A stretch of 64,000 nt of DNA from positions 166,520-230,519 of the forward strand of contig URVB01000001.1 of NCBI GenBank assembly GCA_900551075.1. Direction: 5' to 3'. Positions 24,255 through 34,238 of the stretch are shown here, in pieces; within the stretch, counting starts at the first letter, position 1; every line of letters starts with the position of its first letter. Source of the DNA: an uncultured Blautia sp. (GTDB taxonomy: Bacteria; Bacillota; Clostridia; Lachnospirales; Lachnospiraceae). A program made the translations under genes and the position numbers. The notes under the pieces were generated by a model. That model saw only the letters and a program-made list of their open reading frames with translations. It did no database searches and was not told the DNA's origin.

Positions 24255-26807
24255 TTACCTGCAGAAAACTCTCTGACAGGAAATATCCGAATAAAGCTCT
24301 CTTCCTGTTACATCCACAACCCGGAGCACCTCCGTAAACGCTGCGGCCTCCGGCAGCAGAGTCTCCAAAAGATTTTCTCCCTGCAACTGTTCTTCATGGA
24401 AGAGAACCCCTGCCTGCTCCTTAAAAAGAGCAATATAAAAAACCCCCGCTTCCACAAGATCCTGAAAAAAGTGGCTGCCATAGGACAATTCCGGCATCAG
24501 TCCTTCAGACTGATAGGAAATTTCACACATGGCAATCATGTTGCTGATTTCCGTAAAATGCACCGGAACGCCCAGCGAAGGCGTGGTGCTTCCCCAGCGT
24601 CCAGGTCCCATAAGAAGGACATGTTCCTCCTTTAGCAGTTGATTCAGCTTTCCGATATATCTTGCCACCTGATATTTATCCTGTTCCTGGCAGGCAAGAT
24701 AATGATGAATATCCACAAAAACCACTTTATCGATCGGCACTCTCAGGTTTCCGCCCATGAAGTTTCCTTCTGAATAGAACAGACAGTCCTCCGTTGTTTC
24801 AAGCTTCGGAATTTCCACTGTTTTTCCAAGCCCTCTCGTCTGCAGCGGCCGGCATTGTACCAGATTAAAGAAAAATTCCTTTTCATTACGGTAATTCACC
24901 GTAAATTCCACATCCACCGGATAGTCATAGGCTTCTGACAAAAGATGCAGCATTTTTTTCATAACTGCCGGAAATTCCGTATCAGTCAGCATCCTGCGGA
25001 AATTCACTGTAAAAGGTATTGGAAGGTTGGTATAGCCCAGTTCCCTGAGGCGGTCTGCTTCCGCATAATCCAACGTCAGGAACAATGTTTTGCGTACCTT
25101 AATATCCTCTTTGATCAGATCACCGATTTCCCTGCTGCACCAGGTATTATTACGGAGGTCCAGTACATCTGCCTTATGCTGAGAATATTTTCTTTCATCC
25201 TGTGCTGCCAATAGAGGCAGACGTGACGGATCATCCAGCGCAACGATTTTTACATAATCCCCGCTCACCCGGTCCACAGCTCTTGTTCCAAGACCGAATA
25301 CAAGACGCAGCATGCCCGCATCCATATCCATATTTTTATCCCACACATAAAGGTTGACGGAATTTCCCACGCCTGCTGCATGCGGGAAGAAATAATCACC
25401 GTAATAGTCACCGGAAACCCTCTGCACCAGAATTGCCATCTGCTCATCCTTCAGAGCAAGACCTCTCTGGCGTCTGTATTGCAAAGCATCCGGGTTCATG
25501 GTGCTGGCATAAACGCGCCGTACCGCATCCTCAAAGGCCCGGAGACGTTCTTGTGGCGTTCCCTGATTGACACAAAATACACTCTCGTATTTTCCGGCAA
25601 AGGCATTTCCGAAATTATCCTCCTGCAGGGAGCTGGAACGTACGATTACCGGAGACTGCCCGAAATATTCCAGCATATGAACAAATTCTTCCTCTATGAT
25701 TTCCGGAAAGCTGCCGCAAAGCAGCTTTTCCCGGAACTGCTCTGCCATGGAAAAATAGCCGTCCACTGTCTTCTGCTGAACCCTCAGCTCCCACCAGCCG
25801 TTCTGTACAATATAGGTATAATACACGTCTGCACCGATAAAAAAGGAATCATCCGGTTCCAGATAACGCTGAATATCTGCCATTGCCCCGTCTGCATTTT
25901 TAATGATCTTGCGCGCCAGCAGCATACCAACACTTTTTCCGCCGATATATCCGGTACCAACCTCCCGGGAAACAATCTTCAAAAGATCCCCCAGCTCAAA
26001 ATGCTTTCTGTACAGTTCCTGCATTCTGGTTTCACGCCCGATAAACAGGCTGATGAGCAGGTTTTTCATCTCCTCCTGCTCATCCTCAGATGCATGCAGA
26101 AGCTCCCTGGCATGCCCCATAGTCACATTCCAGTAATCCAGTCTTTTTTTGTCCCAGTCAAATCCGGAAAACAGCTCCGCTGCCTGAGCGCTGGAGGTAA
26201 TGCTCACAAATTTGTCTCCTTCAATCCTATGCGGAAAAAACATGGTGGGAGAATAACGGCCATCTGCCTTCAGCGGATGAATATACATACTCCCCCTGAT
26301 CATATACAGGTCAAACAGACACTGTGTTGTCTCACGGATTCTGGCAATGGTATCAAATACATGGCAATTCCGCATAATCGCAAAATACGCCACCGTATCC
26401 ATAATGTACAGAAACGGACAGGTAACTTTAAAAAAGTTTCCGATCATCAGATCTGAATACCAGAATTTCAAAAGCTCAGTCAGGCAGTCGAATACATAAA
26501 ACGCCTTCCGGCCCTCCCTCTCCGCGATCTGATGAATGGTCGTCGCAAACTGTTCGAAGCCCTGTGCAGCATCTACATAGTAAACCTGAATATCATCCGC
26601 CTCCTTAAGAACAGGCGCATGTCCGCCGAACCGAAAATACACGATCCTTCTATGGTCTTCCCGTGCCTTTTTGATATATGGCTTCACAACCTCCAGATAA
26701 TCTTCCAGTTTATCAATCTGCCAAACTACATTATCACCCATACGAAGCATATCGATTGTCTTGTCAAATCCCGGCATACCGGTACTGACTTTTTCATGAA
26801 ATTTCAT
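24255..26807 (-). CDS. PEP-synthase-like ATP-grasp protein with a KaiC-like N-terminus, lacking the phosphohistidine and PEP domains
   Basis: 850 residues. The first ~250 start STGMPGFDKTIDMLRMGDNV, the opening pattern of KaiC/RadA-type P-loop proteins, but no Walker A follows, so this part looks like a degenerate version. From about residue 290 comes a PPDK/PEP-synthase nucleotide-binding domain (YIGGKSVGMLLAR, IVRSSSLQEDNFGNAFAGKY, FFFNLVQCRPLQ). The mobile His domain and the C-terminal PEP/pyruvate barrel of true PEP synthase are absent; the remaining ~180 residues contain MGPGRWGSTTPSLGVP. It cannot run the full PEP synthase cycle alone. ATG at 26807 follows GGGAGGG. Function unknown; perhaps a kinase of another substrate. 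Confidence 0.8.
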   Translation of the reverse strand: MKFHEKVSTGMPGFDKTIDMLRMGDNVVWQIDKLEDYLEVVKPYIKKAREDHRRIVYFRFGGHAPVLKEADDIQVYYVDAAQGFEQFATTIHQIAEREGRKAFYVFDCLTELLKFWYSDLMIGNFFKVTCPFLYIMDTVAYFAIMRNCHVFDTIARIRETTQCLFDLYMIRGSMYIHPLKADGRYSPTMFFPHRIEGDKFVSITSSAQAAELFSGFDWDKKRLDYWNVTMGHARELLHASEDEQEEMKNLLISLFIGRETRMQELYRKHFELGDLLKIVSREVGTGYIGGKSVGMLLARKIIKNADGAMADIQRYLEPDDSFFIGADVYYTYIVQNGWWELRVQQKTVDGYFSMAEQFREKLLCGSFPEIIEEEFVHMLEYFGQSPVIVRSSSLQEDNFGNAFAGKYESVFCVNQGTPQERLRAFEDAVRRVYASTMNPDALQYRRQRGLALKDEQMAILVQRVSGDYYGDYFFPHAAGVGNSVNLYVWDKNMDMDAGMLRLVFGLGTRAVDRVSGDYVKIVALDDPSRLPLLAAQDERKYSQHKADVLDLRNNTWCSREIGDLIKEDIKVRKTLFLTLDYAEADRLRELGYTNLPIPFTVNFRRMLTDTEFPAVMKKMLHLLSEAYDYPVDVEFTVNYRNEKEFFFNLVQCRPLQTRGLGKTVEIPKLETTEDCLFYSEGNFMGGNLRVPIDKVVFVDIHHYLACQEQDKYQVARYIGKLNQLLKEEHVLLMGPGRWGSTTPSLGVPVHFTEISNMIAMCEISYQSEGLMPELSYGSHFFQDLVEAGVFYIALFKEQAGVLFHEEQLQGENLLETLLPEAAAFTEVLRVVDVTGRELYSDISCQRVFCR

Positions 26808-26973
26808 TATCATCCCTCCCTTAAATCGCAGACAAGGACGCTCTGCTTCCCGCAAAACGTCCTTGTCTCTAATAAAATCATATTGCCCCGCTTATAAAAA
26901 GTCAAGTGATTTTCACATTTTTTTCAAATGGTCATCACAGAATATTCACATTTACCTATTATAGTATAGACCA

Positions 26974-27042
26974 TAGAAAGCCATATGCTTTCTATTAAAT
27001 ATTTTTCTTTTTCATACGCGCCGGTACGAAAGTACCGGCCTC
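26974..27042. terminator. Two hairpins downstream of the esterase gene
   Basis: AGAAAGC/GCTTTCT (about 26975-26993) and GCCGGTAC-GAAA-GTACCGGC (27020-27039). The second has a GNRA-type loop and lies 24 bases past the esterase stop, so it is the probable terminator, although its T-run is short. Confidence 0.5.
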
Positions 27043-27062
27043 CTTCCATCTATCCCTGCTTT

Positions 27063-27878
27063 TCATAAATTCTTCAGCCACACCTCTGCAAGCTTTAACC
27101 ACGATTGACATTCCTCCTGTATGCAGCAGCGTGCCTGACTTTCTGTCAGTTCATTAGCAAGAGAAAGCCCATGGCAGCCTTTTTCATATAGATGAAATTC
27201 TACCGGAATCTTATATCTGCACAATGCCTGTACCCACAGAAGGGAATTTTCCACCGGGACTGTCTCGTCAGCAAACGTATGCCACAGAAATGTCCTGGGT
27301 ACCTGAGCTCCTACATGCTTTTCTACAGACATTCTCTCCTGCATTTCCAAACTCCACTGTGCCCCCAGTAAATTACGGAAGCTGGCCCCATGTATAAACG
27401 CTTTCTGTGCAGTAATCACCGGATAACCCAATAACAGACCATTCGGACGGAGCTGCTCTGCTTCTGCTCCCGTCTTTTCCAAAAGCCAGGACTGATTCCA
27501 GAAAACAGAGTAACTTGCTGCCAGATGTCCGCCCGCAGAAAAGCCCATAATTACAATTTTTTCCGAATCAACCTGCCACTCTTTTGCACTTTCCCGAATG
27601 ATCCGTACTGCCCTTGCCGTTTCCAGAAGCGCTGTGGGAAACTCTGCCGGCTTCACAGAATAACGCAGCACTGCAGCGTGAAATCCCATTTTCATAATAC
27701 TGACCGCGACAGCCTCTGCTTCCCGGTCCGAAGTCATCTCGTAGCCGCCTCCCGGGCAGATCAGGACAAAAGAACGCTTCTCAATGGGAATTTCCGGAGA
27801 CGCTTCCCACAGATATGTTACAAGTCTTGCATATGGCTTTGAGCCTTCGGTCCGAATAGGAATTTGTTTATGTATCAT
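27063..27878 (-). CDS. Alpha/beta-hydrolase (BD-FAE / acetyl-esterase-like)
   Basis: 271 residues, no signal peptide. The family motifs are CPGGGYEMTSDRE (oxyanion hole, residues 41-53), nucleophile Ser114 in GFSAGGH, Asp203 in FADETVP and His235 in GCHGLSLA. This set matches small esterases such as acetylxylan/feruloyl-type esterases that deacylate plant glycan fragments. Substrate is not evident. It stands alone between terminators, with an upstream region of 200 bases shared with the divergent aldehyde dehydrogenase gene. Confidence 0.88.
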   Translation of the reverse strand: MIHKQIPIRTEGSKPYARLVTYLWEASPEIPIEKRSFVLICPGGGYEMTSDREAEAVAVSIMKMGFHAAVLRYSVKPAEFPTALLETARAVRIIRESAKEWQVDSEKIVIMGFSAGGHLAASYSVFWNQSWLLEKTGAEAEQLRPNGLLLGYPVITAQKAFIHGASFRNLLGAQWSLEMQERMSVEKHVGAQVPRTFLWHTFADETVPVENSLLWVQALCRYKIPVEFHLYEKGCHGLSLANELTESQARCCIQEECQSWLKLAEVWLKNL

Positions 27879-28095
27879 CGCTTACCTTCCTTTCCTGTTT
27901 TCTCTATCTGCTGTCCATTATAAAGAAAGCAAGGAATTCTGGCAAGTCTCATTAGAAATTTCTTACTCCTTGTAAAAATTTTAGCAATACGATAAAGTAT
28001 AATTGTAAAAAGCATAAAACATCCCGAAATGTCTTGATTTTCAAAATAGATATATTAAAATAGATAAGAAGAAAAGATAAAGGGACGATTCATTT

Positions 28096-29475
28096 ATGAA
28101 AGAAGCAGAAATAAAAGAAATTGTGTCCCGCCAGAGAAACTATTTTTTCTCCGGGGCCACCCTGAATGTGGAGCATCGCATCCGCTCATTAAAAAAACTG
28201 CGGGCCTGTATCCTTGCCCATGAAACAGAAATCAGTGAAGCGCTCCAAAAGGATCTGGGTAAGAGCAGCCTGGAAAGCTATATGTGCGAAACAGGACTGG
28301 TTTTAAGTGAAATCAGCTATATGCTGAAGCATATCAAAAAATTCTCCAGAGAAAGAACCGTCCATACCCCGCTCGCACAGTTTCATTCCAGAAGCTATAA
28401 GAAACCCTCTCCTTATGGAGTTACGCTGATCATGAGCCCCTGGAACTATCCCTTCCTTCTGGCAGTGGAGCCGTTAGTAGATGCGCTTGCTGCGGGTAAT
28501 ACGGCAGTCGTGAAACCAAGTGCCTACTCCCCGCATACCAGCAAAATTATCAAATCTCTGATCAGGGAATGCTTTGATCCGCAGTATGTTGCTGTCATTA
28601 CCGGAGGACGAACAGAAAACACCTGTCTGCTGAACGAACATTTTGACTATATTTTCTTTACGGGCAGCCAGTCAGTGGGTAAAGAGGTCATGAAACATGC
28701 TTCCGCATACCTGACGCCGGTGACCCTGGAGCTCGGCGGCAAAAGCCCCTGCATTGTAGACAAGACCGCTGACCTGAGGCTTGCCTCCAAACGGATCGTC
28801 TTCGGCAAATATTTGAACTGCGGGCAGACCTGTGTCGCACCTGATTATATTTTCTGCGATAAGGAAATCAAGAATGAGCTGATCGCAGAAATCAAAAAGC
28901 AGATCAAAAGACAGTTCGGCGGAAATCCTCTGGAAAATCCGGATTACGGCAAGATCATCAATCAAAAGCATTTTGACAGAATCTGCAGTCTGATTCAGTC
29001 AGAAAAGATTGTGCACGGGGGCAGAACAGACAGCTCCTCACTAAAAATCGAACCGACAGTCCTGGATCATGTAAGCTTTGAGGATGCAGTCATGCAGCAG
29101 GAAATTTTTGGACCGGTGCTTCCTGTGCTGACCTATGATACCCTGCAGGATGCCATTGCAAAAATCAATTCAATGGCACATCCCCTTGCCCTTTATCTCT
29201 TTACCAGCGACAGACAGACAGCCAGACAGTTTACCGCCCGCTGCGGCTTCGGCGGAGGATGCATTAACGATACCATCATTCATCTCGCCACAAGTGAAAT
29301 GGGCTTCGGAGGATTTGGAGAAAGCGGCATGGGTTCCTATCATGGAAAGGATGGTTTTATGACCTTCTCTCACGATAAGAGTATCGTAGACAAAAAAACA
29401 TGGCCGGACCTCCCCATGAGATACCAGCCATACAAAACCATTAATAACAAATGGATTCACTTTTTTCTGAAATAA
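28096..29475 (+). CDS. NAD(P)-dependent aldehyde dehydrogenase (class 3 / YwdH-type)
   Basis: 459 residues, the short class-3 type lacking the extra N-terminus of classical enzymes. Key features are MSPWNYPFLL and VKPSAYSP in the cofactor site, FFTGSQSVGKEV, general base Glu212 in LELGGKSP and nucleophile Cys246 in NCGQTC, then GCINDTIIHLA and GFGESGMG. The C-terminus (IHFFLK) ends with a hydrophobic stretch, as in membrane-associated fatty-aldehyde types. It oxidises medium or long aldehydes to acids. AAAGGG precedes the ATG. A strong bidirectional terminator follows. Confidence 0.93.
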   Translation: MKEAEIKEIVSRQRNYFFSGATLNVEHRIRSLKKLRACILAHETEISEALQKDLGKSSLESYMCETGLVLSEISYMLKHIKKFSRERTVHTPLAQFHSRSYKKPSPYGVTLIMSPWNYPFLLAVEPLVDALAAGNTAVVKPSAYSPHTSKIIKSLIRECFDPQYVAVITGGRTENTCLLNEHFDYIFFTGSQSVGKEVMKHASAYLTPVTLELGGKSPCIVDKTADLRLASKRIVFGKYLNCGQTCVAPDYIFCDKEIKNELIAEIKKQIKRQFGGNPLENPDYGKIINQKHFDRICSLIQSEKIVHGGRTDSSSLKIEPTVLDHVSFEDAVMQQEIFGPVLPVLTYDTLQDAIAKINSMAHPLALYLFTSDRQTARQFTARCGFGGGCINDTIIHLATSEMGFGGFGESGMGSYHGKDGFMTFSHDKSIVDKKTWPDLPMRYQPYKTINNKWIHFFLK

Positions 29476-29497
29476 AGAATACGGCACTTTTGGAAAC

Positions 29498-29539
29498 AAA
29501 GAATACGAGTCCCCCTCTCATGGGGAACCCGTATTCTTT
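29498..29539. terminator. Bidirectional terminator between aldehyde dehydrogenase and the ABC operon
   Basis: AAAGAATACG.GTCCCC and GGGGAA.CCGTATTCTTT form a stem of about 16 bp. It overlaps the last two bases of the permease stop on the minus strand. Confidence 0.85.
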
Positions 29540-30521
29540 ATTTCCTTACAAAAGTCCGTTTCATCCTTGCCTGAATCACTGGATTATCTTTGATCGCATC
29601 AATCAAAACTGCAATCAAAACTACTGCTCCCGTAACAATCGTCTCCCAATAAGAAGAAATACGAAGCAATGTGATACAGGTACTGATAACACTGCTCAGC
29701 ACACCGCCGATGATCGTACCTACAACATTTCCGATTCCGCCTGCCATGGATGTACCGCCAAGCACTGCCGCCGTAATGGAATCCATTTGCCAGCTCTCAC
29801 CGATACTTGCCTGAAAAGACGCAAGCTTGCTGGACATGAGAACGCCTGCAATAGCTGACAGTAGTCCGCTCAGGCAATATACCAGCATTTCAATACGCTC
29901 TGTCGGAACACCTACAATCTTAGCACAACTGCGGTTGCCGCCGATTGCATAAATATAACGGCCAAATTTTGTTCTTTTCAGCATGATCGTCAGAATGAGA
30001 CAAATAAGCACCATAATGATAACGATATTCGGAAGAATCCCTCCTATCACGCCATTCGCCAGCTTTTCTGCCGCTTCCGGCATTCCCGTAATCGGCATAC
30101 CCTTCGTGATAACATAAACAATACCCTTGTAAATCTGCATGGTAGCCAGTGTAACGATAAACGGTGTCATCTTAAAATATGCAATAAAAAAGCCGTTCAC
30201 AGCACCCAAAAGGATTCCCAAAAGACTTGCGATAAGAATCGCTAAATATGGGTTCATTCCATAATTCACCATAAAGATCGCACCGAACATACCGCATACG
30301 GAACCAATCGTGGCAACAGAGAGGTCGATTCCTCCTGTCAGAAGTACGATGGTCTGTCCAAAGCCAACGATAATCACAAAGGATGCTGCTCTTGTTAAAG
30401 TACTGATATTATATGCCGTGAAAAAGTTTCCAGTAGTAGCATGTACAATGATGCCGACCAGAATTGTTACAAGCAATACCATTCCGGCTGTGGATTTAAA
30501 AAACTTTTTAACCTTATCCAT
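29538..30521 (-). CDS. Ribose-type sugar ABC transporter permease
   Basis: 327 residues, eight to ten membrane helices. The RbsC-family marks are GFGQTIVLLTGGIDLSVATIG near residue 50, MTPFIVTLATMQIYKGIVYV, GGNRSCAKIVGVPTERI and AAVLGGTSMAGGIGNVVGT, the last being the coupling region to the ATPase. Last gene of the operon SBP-ATPase-permease; the gap to the ATPase gene is 15 bases. It would import the sugar captured by the 32026-33084 protein. Confidence 0.95.
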   Translation of the reverse strand: MDKVKKFFKSTAGMVLLVTILVGIIVHATTGNFFTAYNISTLTRAASFVIIVGFGQTIVLLTGGIDLSVATIGSVCGMFGAIFMVNYGMNPYLAILIASLLGILLGAVNGFFIAYFKMTPFIVTLATMQIYKGIVYVITKGMPITGMPEAAEKLANGVIGGILPNIVIIMVLICLILTIMLKRTKFGRYIYAIGGNRSCAKIVGVPTERIEMLVYCLSGLLSAIAGVLMSSKLASFQASIGESWQMDSITAAVLGGTSMAGGIGNVVGTIIGGVLSSVISTCITLLRISSYWETIVTGAVVLIAVLIDAIKDNPVIQARMKRTFVRK

Positions 30522-30536
30522 TTTCCCTAAACCTCC

Positions 30537-32036
30537 CTACTGAAAAGCCACTTTCAAAACATCTTCCTGCGTGGTCAGTTCAACATCTGTAACATATCCG
30601 CTGATTCTCCCCCTGTGTACGACCATGATTCTGTCAGCCAGAGCCATAACCTCTTCCATTTCCGAAGAAATCACTACAACAGATACACCGCTGTCAGCCA
30701 GTTCACGTATCAATTGATGAATTTCACCTTTTGCATTGACATCAATGCCACGGGTCGGCTCGTCCAGAATCAGCATTTTAATTCCTTTTGCCATCCATCT
30801 CGCGACGATTACTTTCTGCTGGTTACCACCGGATAGATTTTTGATAAGAGTTTCCCGTGAAGCCGTTTTGATTTTAAAGGAATCAATGTACTTTTCCGTA
30901 ATCTCCACAGCCTGCTTATAATCAATCAGACCATTCTTTTTGATCTTATCATAAGAAGGCAGCATCATATTTTCCATAACCGACATGTCCGGAGCGATCC
31001 CATCATGTCTGCGCTCCTCTGATACATAGCCCATTCCATAGCCAATTGCATCCATTGGAGTTTTAATGCTGACTTCTTTTCCTTCTATGAAAGTCTTACC
31101 GCCCGGCTCTTTTTGCGTTATGCCAAAAACACACTTAAAGATTTCCGTACGTCCGGCTCCTACAAGACCCGCAACGCACAGAATCTCACCCTTCCTTAGC
31201 TGGAAACTGACATCCTCAAATTCTCCGGGTCTTGTAAGGTTTGCCGCCTCATAAAACACCTCGTCCGACACGGAACGATTTACTCTGCTGGTAATCTGCA
31301 CGTTTCTTCCAGCCATCTGATTGATCATTTCTTCTTTTGTAATTTCTGAAACCAGAACCTCTTTTACCAGACATCCATCCTTCATAATCGTTATCCGGTC
31401 CGCCTGTTCCATGACCTCATCCAGATGATGCGTAATAAAAACCACTGCCGTGCCGTTTTTCTTCAAATTCTGCATAGAAACAAAAAGACTTTCGGTTTCC
31501 CTGTTTGTCAACACAGCCGTAGGTTCGTCAAGAATCAGTACTTTGGGATCATATGCCAATGCTCTGGCTATGGATATCAACTGCTGGTAGGCAGCCGACA
31601 TTTTTTTTACCGGCTGTGAAACATCAACAGACACATTCAGAAGCCCCAGAAGCCTCTCCGCTTCTGTTTTTGTCTTTTTCCAGCTAATGAGAGTTTTTTC
31701 GACAACCTCATTGCCCAGAAAAATGTTTTCTGCCACACTGGCTTCCGGAACAAGATTTAATTCCTGCGGAACCAGAACGATATTCTTTCCCATAGCTTCT
31801 CTTGGAGAGGAGAACCTGATTGGTTCTCCTTCCATAAATATTTCGCCGCTGTCCATCATGAACTGTCCTGTAAGAATATTCATTAATGTACTTTTTCCCG
31901 CTCCGTTTTCGCCAACCAGAGCATGAATTTCACCTTTTCTGAGCTTCAGAGCAGCGCCGTCGAGAGCTTTTGTTCCCGGGAAAATTTTTACAATGTCCCG
32001 CATTTCAATTAAAAGCTTCTCTGAATTATTCTGCAT
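30537..32036 (-). CDS. Ribose-type sugar ABC transporter ATP-binding protein (two ATPase domains)
   Basis: 499 residues with two tandem nucleotide-binding domains. The first has Walker A GENGAGKST, a weakly matching signature region (MSAAYQQ) and Walker B VLILDEPTA. The second has VGAGRTE in place of the P-loop, as in RbsA/MglA, signature LSGGNQQKV and LILDEPTRGID. The ATG at 32036 has GGAG nine bases upstream and overlaps the stop of the binding-protein gene by 11 bases, so upstream in-frame starts are rejected. Confidence 0.95.
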   Translation of the reverse strand: MQNNSEKLLIEMRDIVKIFPGTKALDGAALKLRKGEIHALVGENGAGKSTLMNILTGQFMMDSGEIFMEGEPIRFSSPREAMGKNIVLVPQELNLVPEASVAENIFLGNEVVEKTLISWKKTKTEAERLLGLLNVSVDVSQPVKKMSAAYQQLISIARALAYDPKVLILDEPTAVLTNRETESLFVSMQNLKKNGTAVVFITHHLDEVMEQADRITIMKDGCLVKEVLVSEITKEEMINQMAGRNVQITSRVNRSVSDEVFYEAANLTRPGEFEDVSFQLRKGEILCVAGLVGAGRTEIFKCVFGITQKEPGGKTFIEGKEVSIKTPMDAIGYGMGYVSEERRHDGIAPDMSVMENMMLPSYDKIKKNGLIDYKQAVEITEKYIDSFKIKTASRETLIKNLSGGNQQKVIVARWMAKGIKMLILDEPTRGIDVNAKGEIHQLIRELADSGVSVVVISSEMEEVMALADRIMVVHRGRISGYVTDVELTTQEDVLKVAFQ

Positions 32037-33084
32037 CTGCACTATCTCCATATAACATCTCAATATATTTATCTGCATCATCTGCATATACGGATGTAGA
32101 ACCAACCGCTGTAGATTCTTCAACGGTTTCCCCGTCAATGGTCTTTACTGCGTTATAAATCAGCTTATATCCCATATCATAGCAGTTCTGAACCTGAGCA
32201 ACATACAGGGTGCCATCTTTTAAATACTCCAGAGTACGCAGGTCATGATCCATACCGCCGATTACGATTTCACCAGATTTGCCCGCATCTTTTACCGCCT
32301 GACATGCACCTACAGGATTGGACATATTGTTGCAGAGGATTCCTCCCAGATTCGGATATGCCTGCAGCCAGGATTCCGTAATACTGATCGCTTTTTCTAC
32401 AGCGTCATTATCTCTCTGCTCATCCACAATTTCAATATCCGGATATTCTGCGATTGTATCCTTAAAGCCCTGCAGACGTTCTTCGTGGGAAGCTGCTCCC
32501 ATCGTCCCGGAAAGGATTGCGATCTGTCCCTTACCGCCCATCTGTTCGCAAACCGCTTTTGCCAGTGCACATCCGTCACCGTAATTATCTGTATTTCCTA
32601 CAAAGAAGGTACGGTCGCAGCCTTCAACATCACTGCTTGCAAAGGTTGCTACAGGAACTCCGGCAGAAACTGCATCGTTAATTGCTTTGGCCGTAGATTC
32701 CGGCTGATTGACATCAACGGCGATCATATCATAGCCCTGTCCTACCGCTGTTTCAATAGAATTCACCTGGTCAACTGCATCCGGTTCTGCCGGTCCGTAC
32801 CACTCGTAGTCAACAATAACGCCCCTATCGGCAAAATCTGCTACCGCTGCGTCAACGCCGCATTTAATCGCGTCATACCAGCTATGTATGTTTTTATATG
32901 TACAATAAACCTCATAACTGTCAGCTTTTGGCTCATAATCCGTATCAAAGCCTGTATCTGCCAGCTCAGTCTTTCCGGTTGCACTGTCTCCGGCCTTTGC
33001 ATCAGCAAATACTGTTACCCCTCCGCACATTGTACATGCAAAAGCCGCTGCCATTAATAAAGATACTAATTTTTTTCTGAACAT
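32026..33084 (-). CDS. Sugar ABC transporter substrate-binding protein (RbsB-like)
   Basis: 352 residues. Signal segment 1-28 (LVSLLMAAAFACTMCGGVTVFA); the cysteines there may allow lipidation, though no clean lipobox is seen. The mature part is a type I periplasmic-binding fold: YEVYCTYKNIHSWYDAIKCG, AVDVNQPESTAKAINDAVSA, GVPVATFASSD and GGILCNNMSNPVGACQAV, similar to ribose/galactose/AI-2 binding proteins. Ligand unknown; pentose-like by operon context (an alcohol dehydrogenase and a transketolase fragment). AGGGAGG precedes the ATG. Confidence 0.92.
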   Translation of the reverse strand: MFRKKLVSLLMAAAFACTMCGGVTVFADAKAGDSATGKTELADTGFDTDYEPKADSYEVYCTYKNIHSWYDAIKCGVDAAVADFADRGVIVDYEWYGPAEPDAVDQVNSIETAVGQGYDMIAVDVNQPESTAKAINDAVSAGVPVATFASSDVEGCDRTFFVGNTDNYGDGCALAKAVCEQMGGKGQIAILSGTMGAASHEERLQGFKDTIAEYPDIEIVDEQRDNDAVEKAISITESWLQAYPNLGGILCNNMSNPVGACQAVKDAGKSGEIVIGGMDHDLRTLEYLKDGTLYVAQVQNCYDMGYKLIYNAVKTIDGETVEESTAVGSTSVYADDADKYIEMLYGDSADAE

Positions 33085-33149
33085 AATAAGTTCCTCCCTT
33101 ATATATTATATTTTTTTATTACACCAAATTTATAAAATCATTTTACGGC

Positions 33150-34196
33150 CTACTGAAATTTCACAACCGCCTTGATCACTTCATCTTTATGATTCAGGCT
33201 GTAATCAATCGCTTCAATACAATCCGAAAAATCAAACTGATGAGAAACAATATCTTTTACGGGAATCAATCCGGAAGAAACCGCAGCAATCGCTTTTGGC
33301 CATAAGTTTCTGTAACGGTATACAGAATAGAGTGTTCCTTCCATTGCATTCAGCGTGGCAATATCCAGCTTCAGGATGGGTTCCGGTGAGACTCCTACCA
33401 GAGTTACCTTGCCTGCGCGTTTGATCAGTTTGCAGGACTGCAGTGTGGTAATTTGGTTTCCCGCACACTCATATACCTGATCCGCGCCGCCTCCCGGAAG
33501 CGTTTTGGCAAACTCCTCGATACTTTCCCGTTTGCTGTTAAATACCCTTGTTGCTCCCACTTCCAGAGCCTTTTCCAGACGCTTATCCATAACATCCGCC
33601 ACATAAATTTCGCTGACGCCACGGGCCTTTAAGCTCATGATCGTGCAGAGGCCAATGCATCCGCTGCCCAGCACAATGGCTGTTTCACCAATTTTTGCAT
33701 TTGAAAGCTCTGTTGCGTGCATACCTACTGCCAAAGGCTCAATCATAGCACCCTCCAGGGTATCCATGTTTTCCGGAAGCTTATAGCACATGCTCGCATC
33801 ATGTACGCAGTATTCTGCATTTACCCCGTCCCTTTCTCCAGGAATCGCAAGCATCCGAATGTTCCTGCATAAATTGTAATTGCCTTTTCTGCAATCTTCA
33901 CATTCTCCGCAGGGTACCGCCGGTTCAATAGAAACCTTATCGCCTACCTGAAAACCTTCCGCCCCTTCTCCGATTGCGGTTACCACACCTCCGGGCTCAT
34001 GTCCAAGCGCCAAAGGACCGTCCAGCTTCCAGTTTGCAAGCTGTCCCTCCTGATAAAAATGAAGGTCCGAACCGCACACACCTACATATTCCAACCTGAT
34101 CTGCAACTCGCCCTTTCCAGGCTGAGGAATGTCACGCTCTGCCCATTCCAGCTTCTTTTTGCCTGTCAATACACAGACTTTCATTTTACCTTTCAT
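33150..34196 (-). CDS. Zinc-dependent medium-chain alcohol/polyol dehydrogenase
   Basis: 348 residues. Catalytic zinc ligands are in GVCGSDLHFY and LGHEPGGVV; the structural zinc site is CGECEDCRKGNYNLC. The NAD-binding loop is VLGSGCIGLCTIM. The closest pattern is sorbitol/xylitol or threonine-type dehydrogenases. It probably oxidises a polyol or sugar brought in by the ABC importer that follows in the same operon. GAGGG precedes the first ATG, kept as start; a second in-frame ATG four codons on is possible. The start of the operon upstream is a truncated transketolase fragment. Confidence 0.92.
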   Translation of the reverse strand: MKGKMKVCVLTGKKKLEWAERDIPQPGKGELQIRLEYVGVCGSDLHFYQEGQLANWKLDGPLALGHEPGGVVTAIGEGAEGFQVGDKVSIEPAVPCGECEDCRKGNYNLCRNIRMLAIPGERDGVNAEYCVHDASMCYKLPENMDTLEGAMIEPLAVGMHATELSNAKIGETAIVLGSGCIGLCTIMSLKARGVSEIYVADVMDKRLEKALEVGATRVFNSKRESIEEFAKTLPGGGADQVYECAGNQITTLQSCKLIKRAGKVTLVGVSPEPILKLDIATLNAMEGTLYSVYRYRNLWPKAIAAVSSGLIPVKDIVSHQFDFSDCIEAIDYSLNHKDEVIKAVVKFQ

Positions 34197-34238
34197 TTTT
34201 TCCCTCTTTTCTTATCCTTTATTCCCTGCGTACTCTGG

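Noticed and set aside
25380..26456. 358-codon frame antisense to the ATP-grasp gene
   Set aside because: Shadow frame; composition rich in His/Cys/Ile without any recognised domain.
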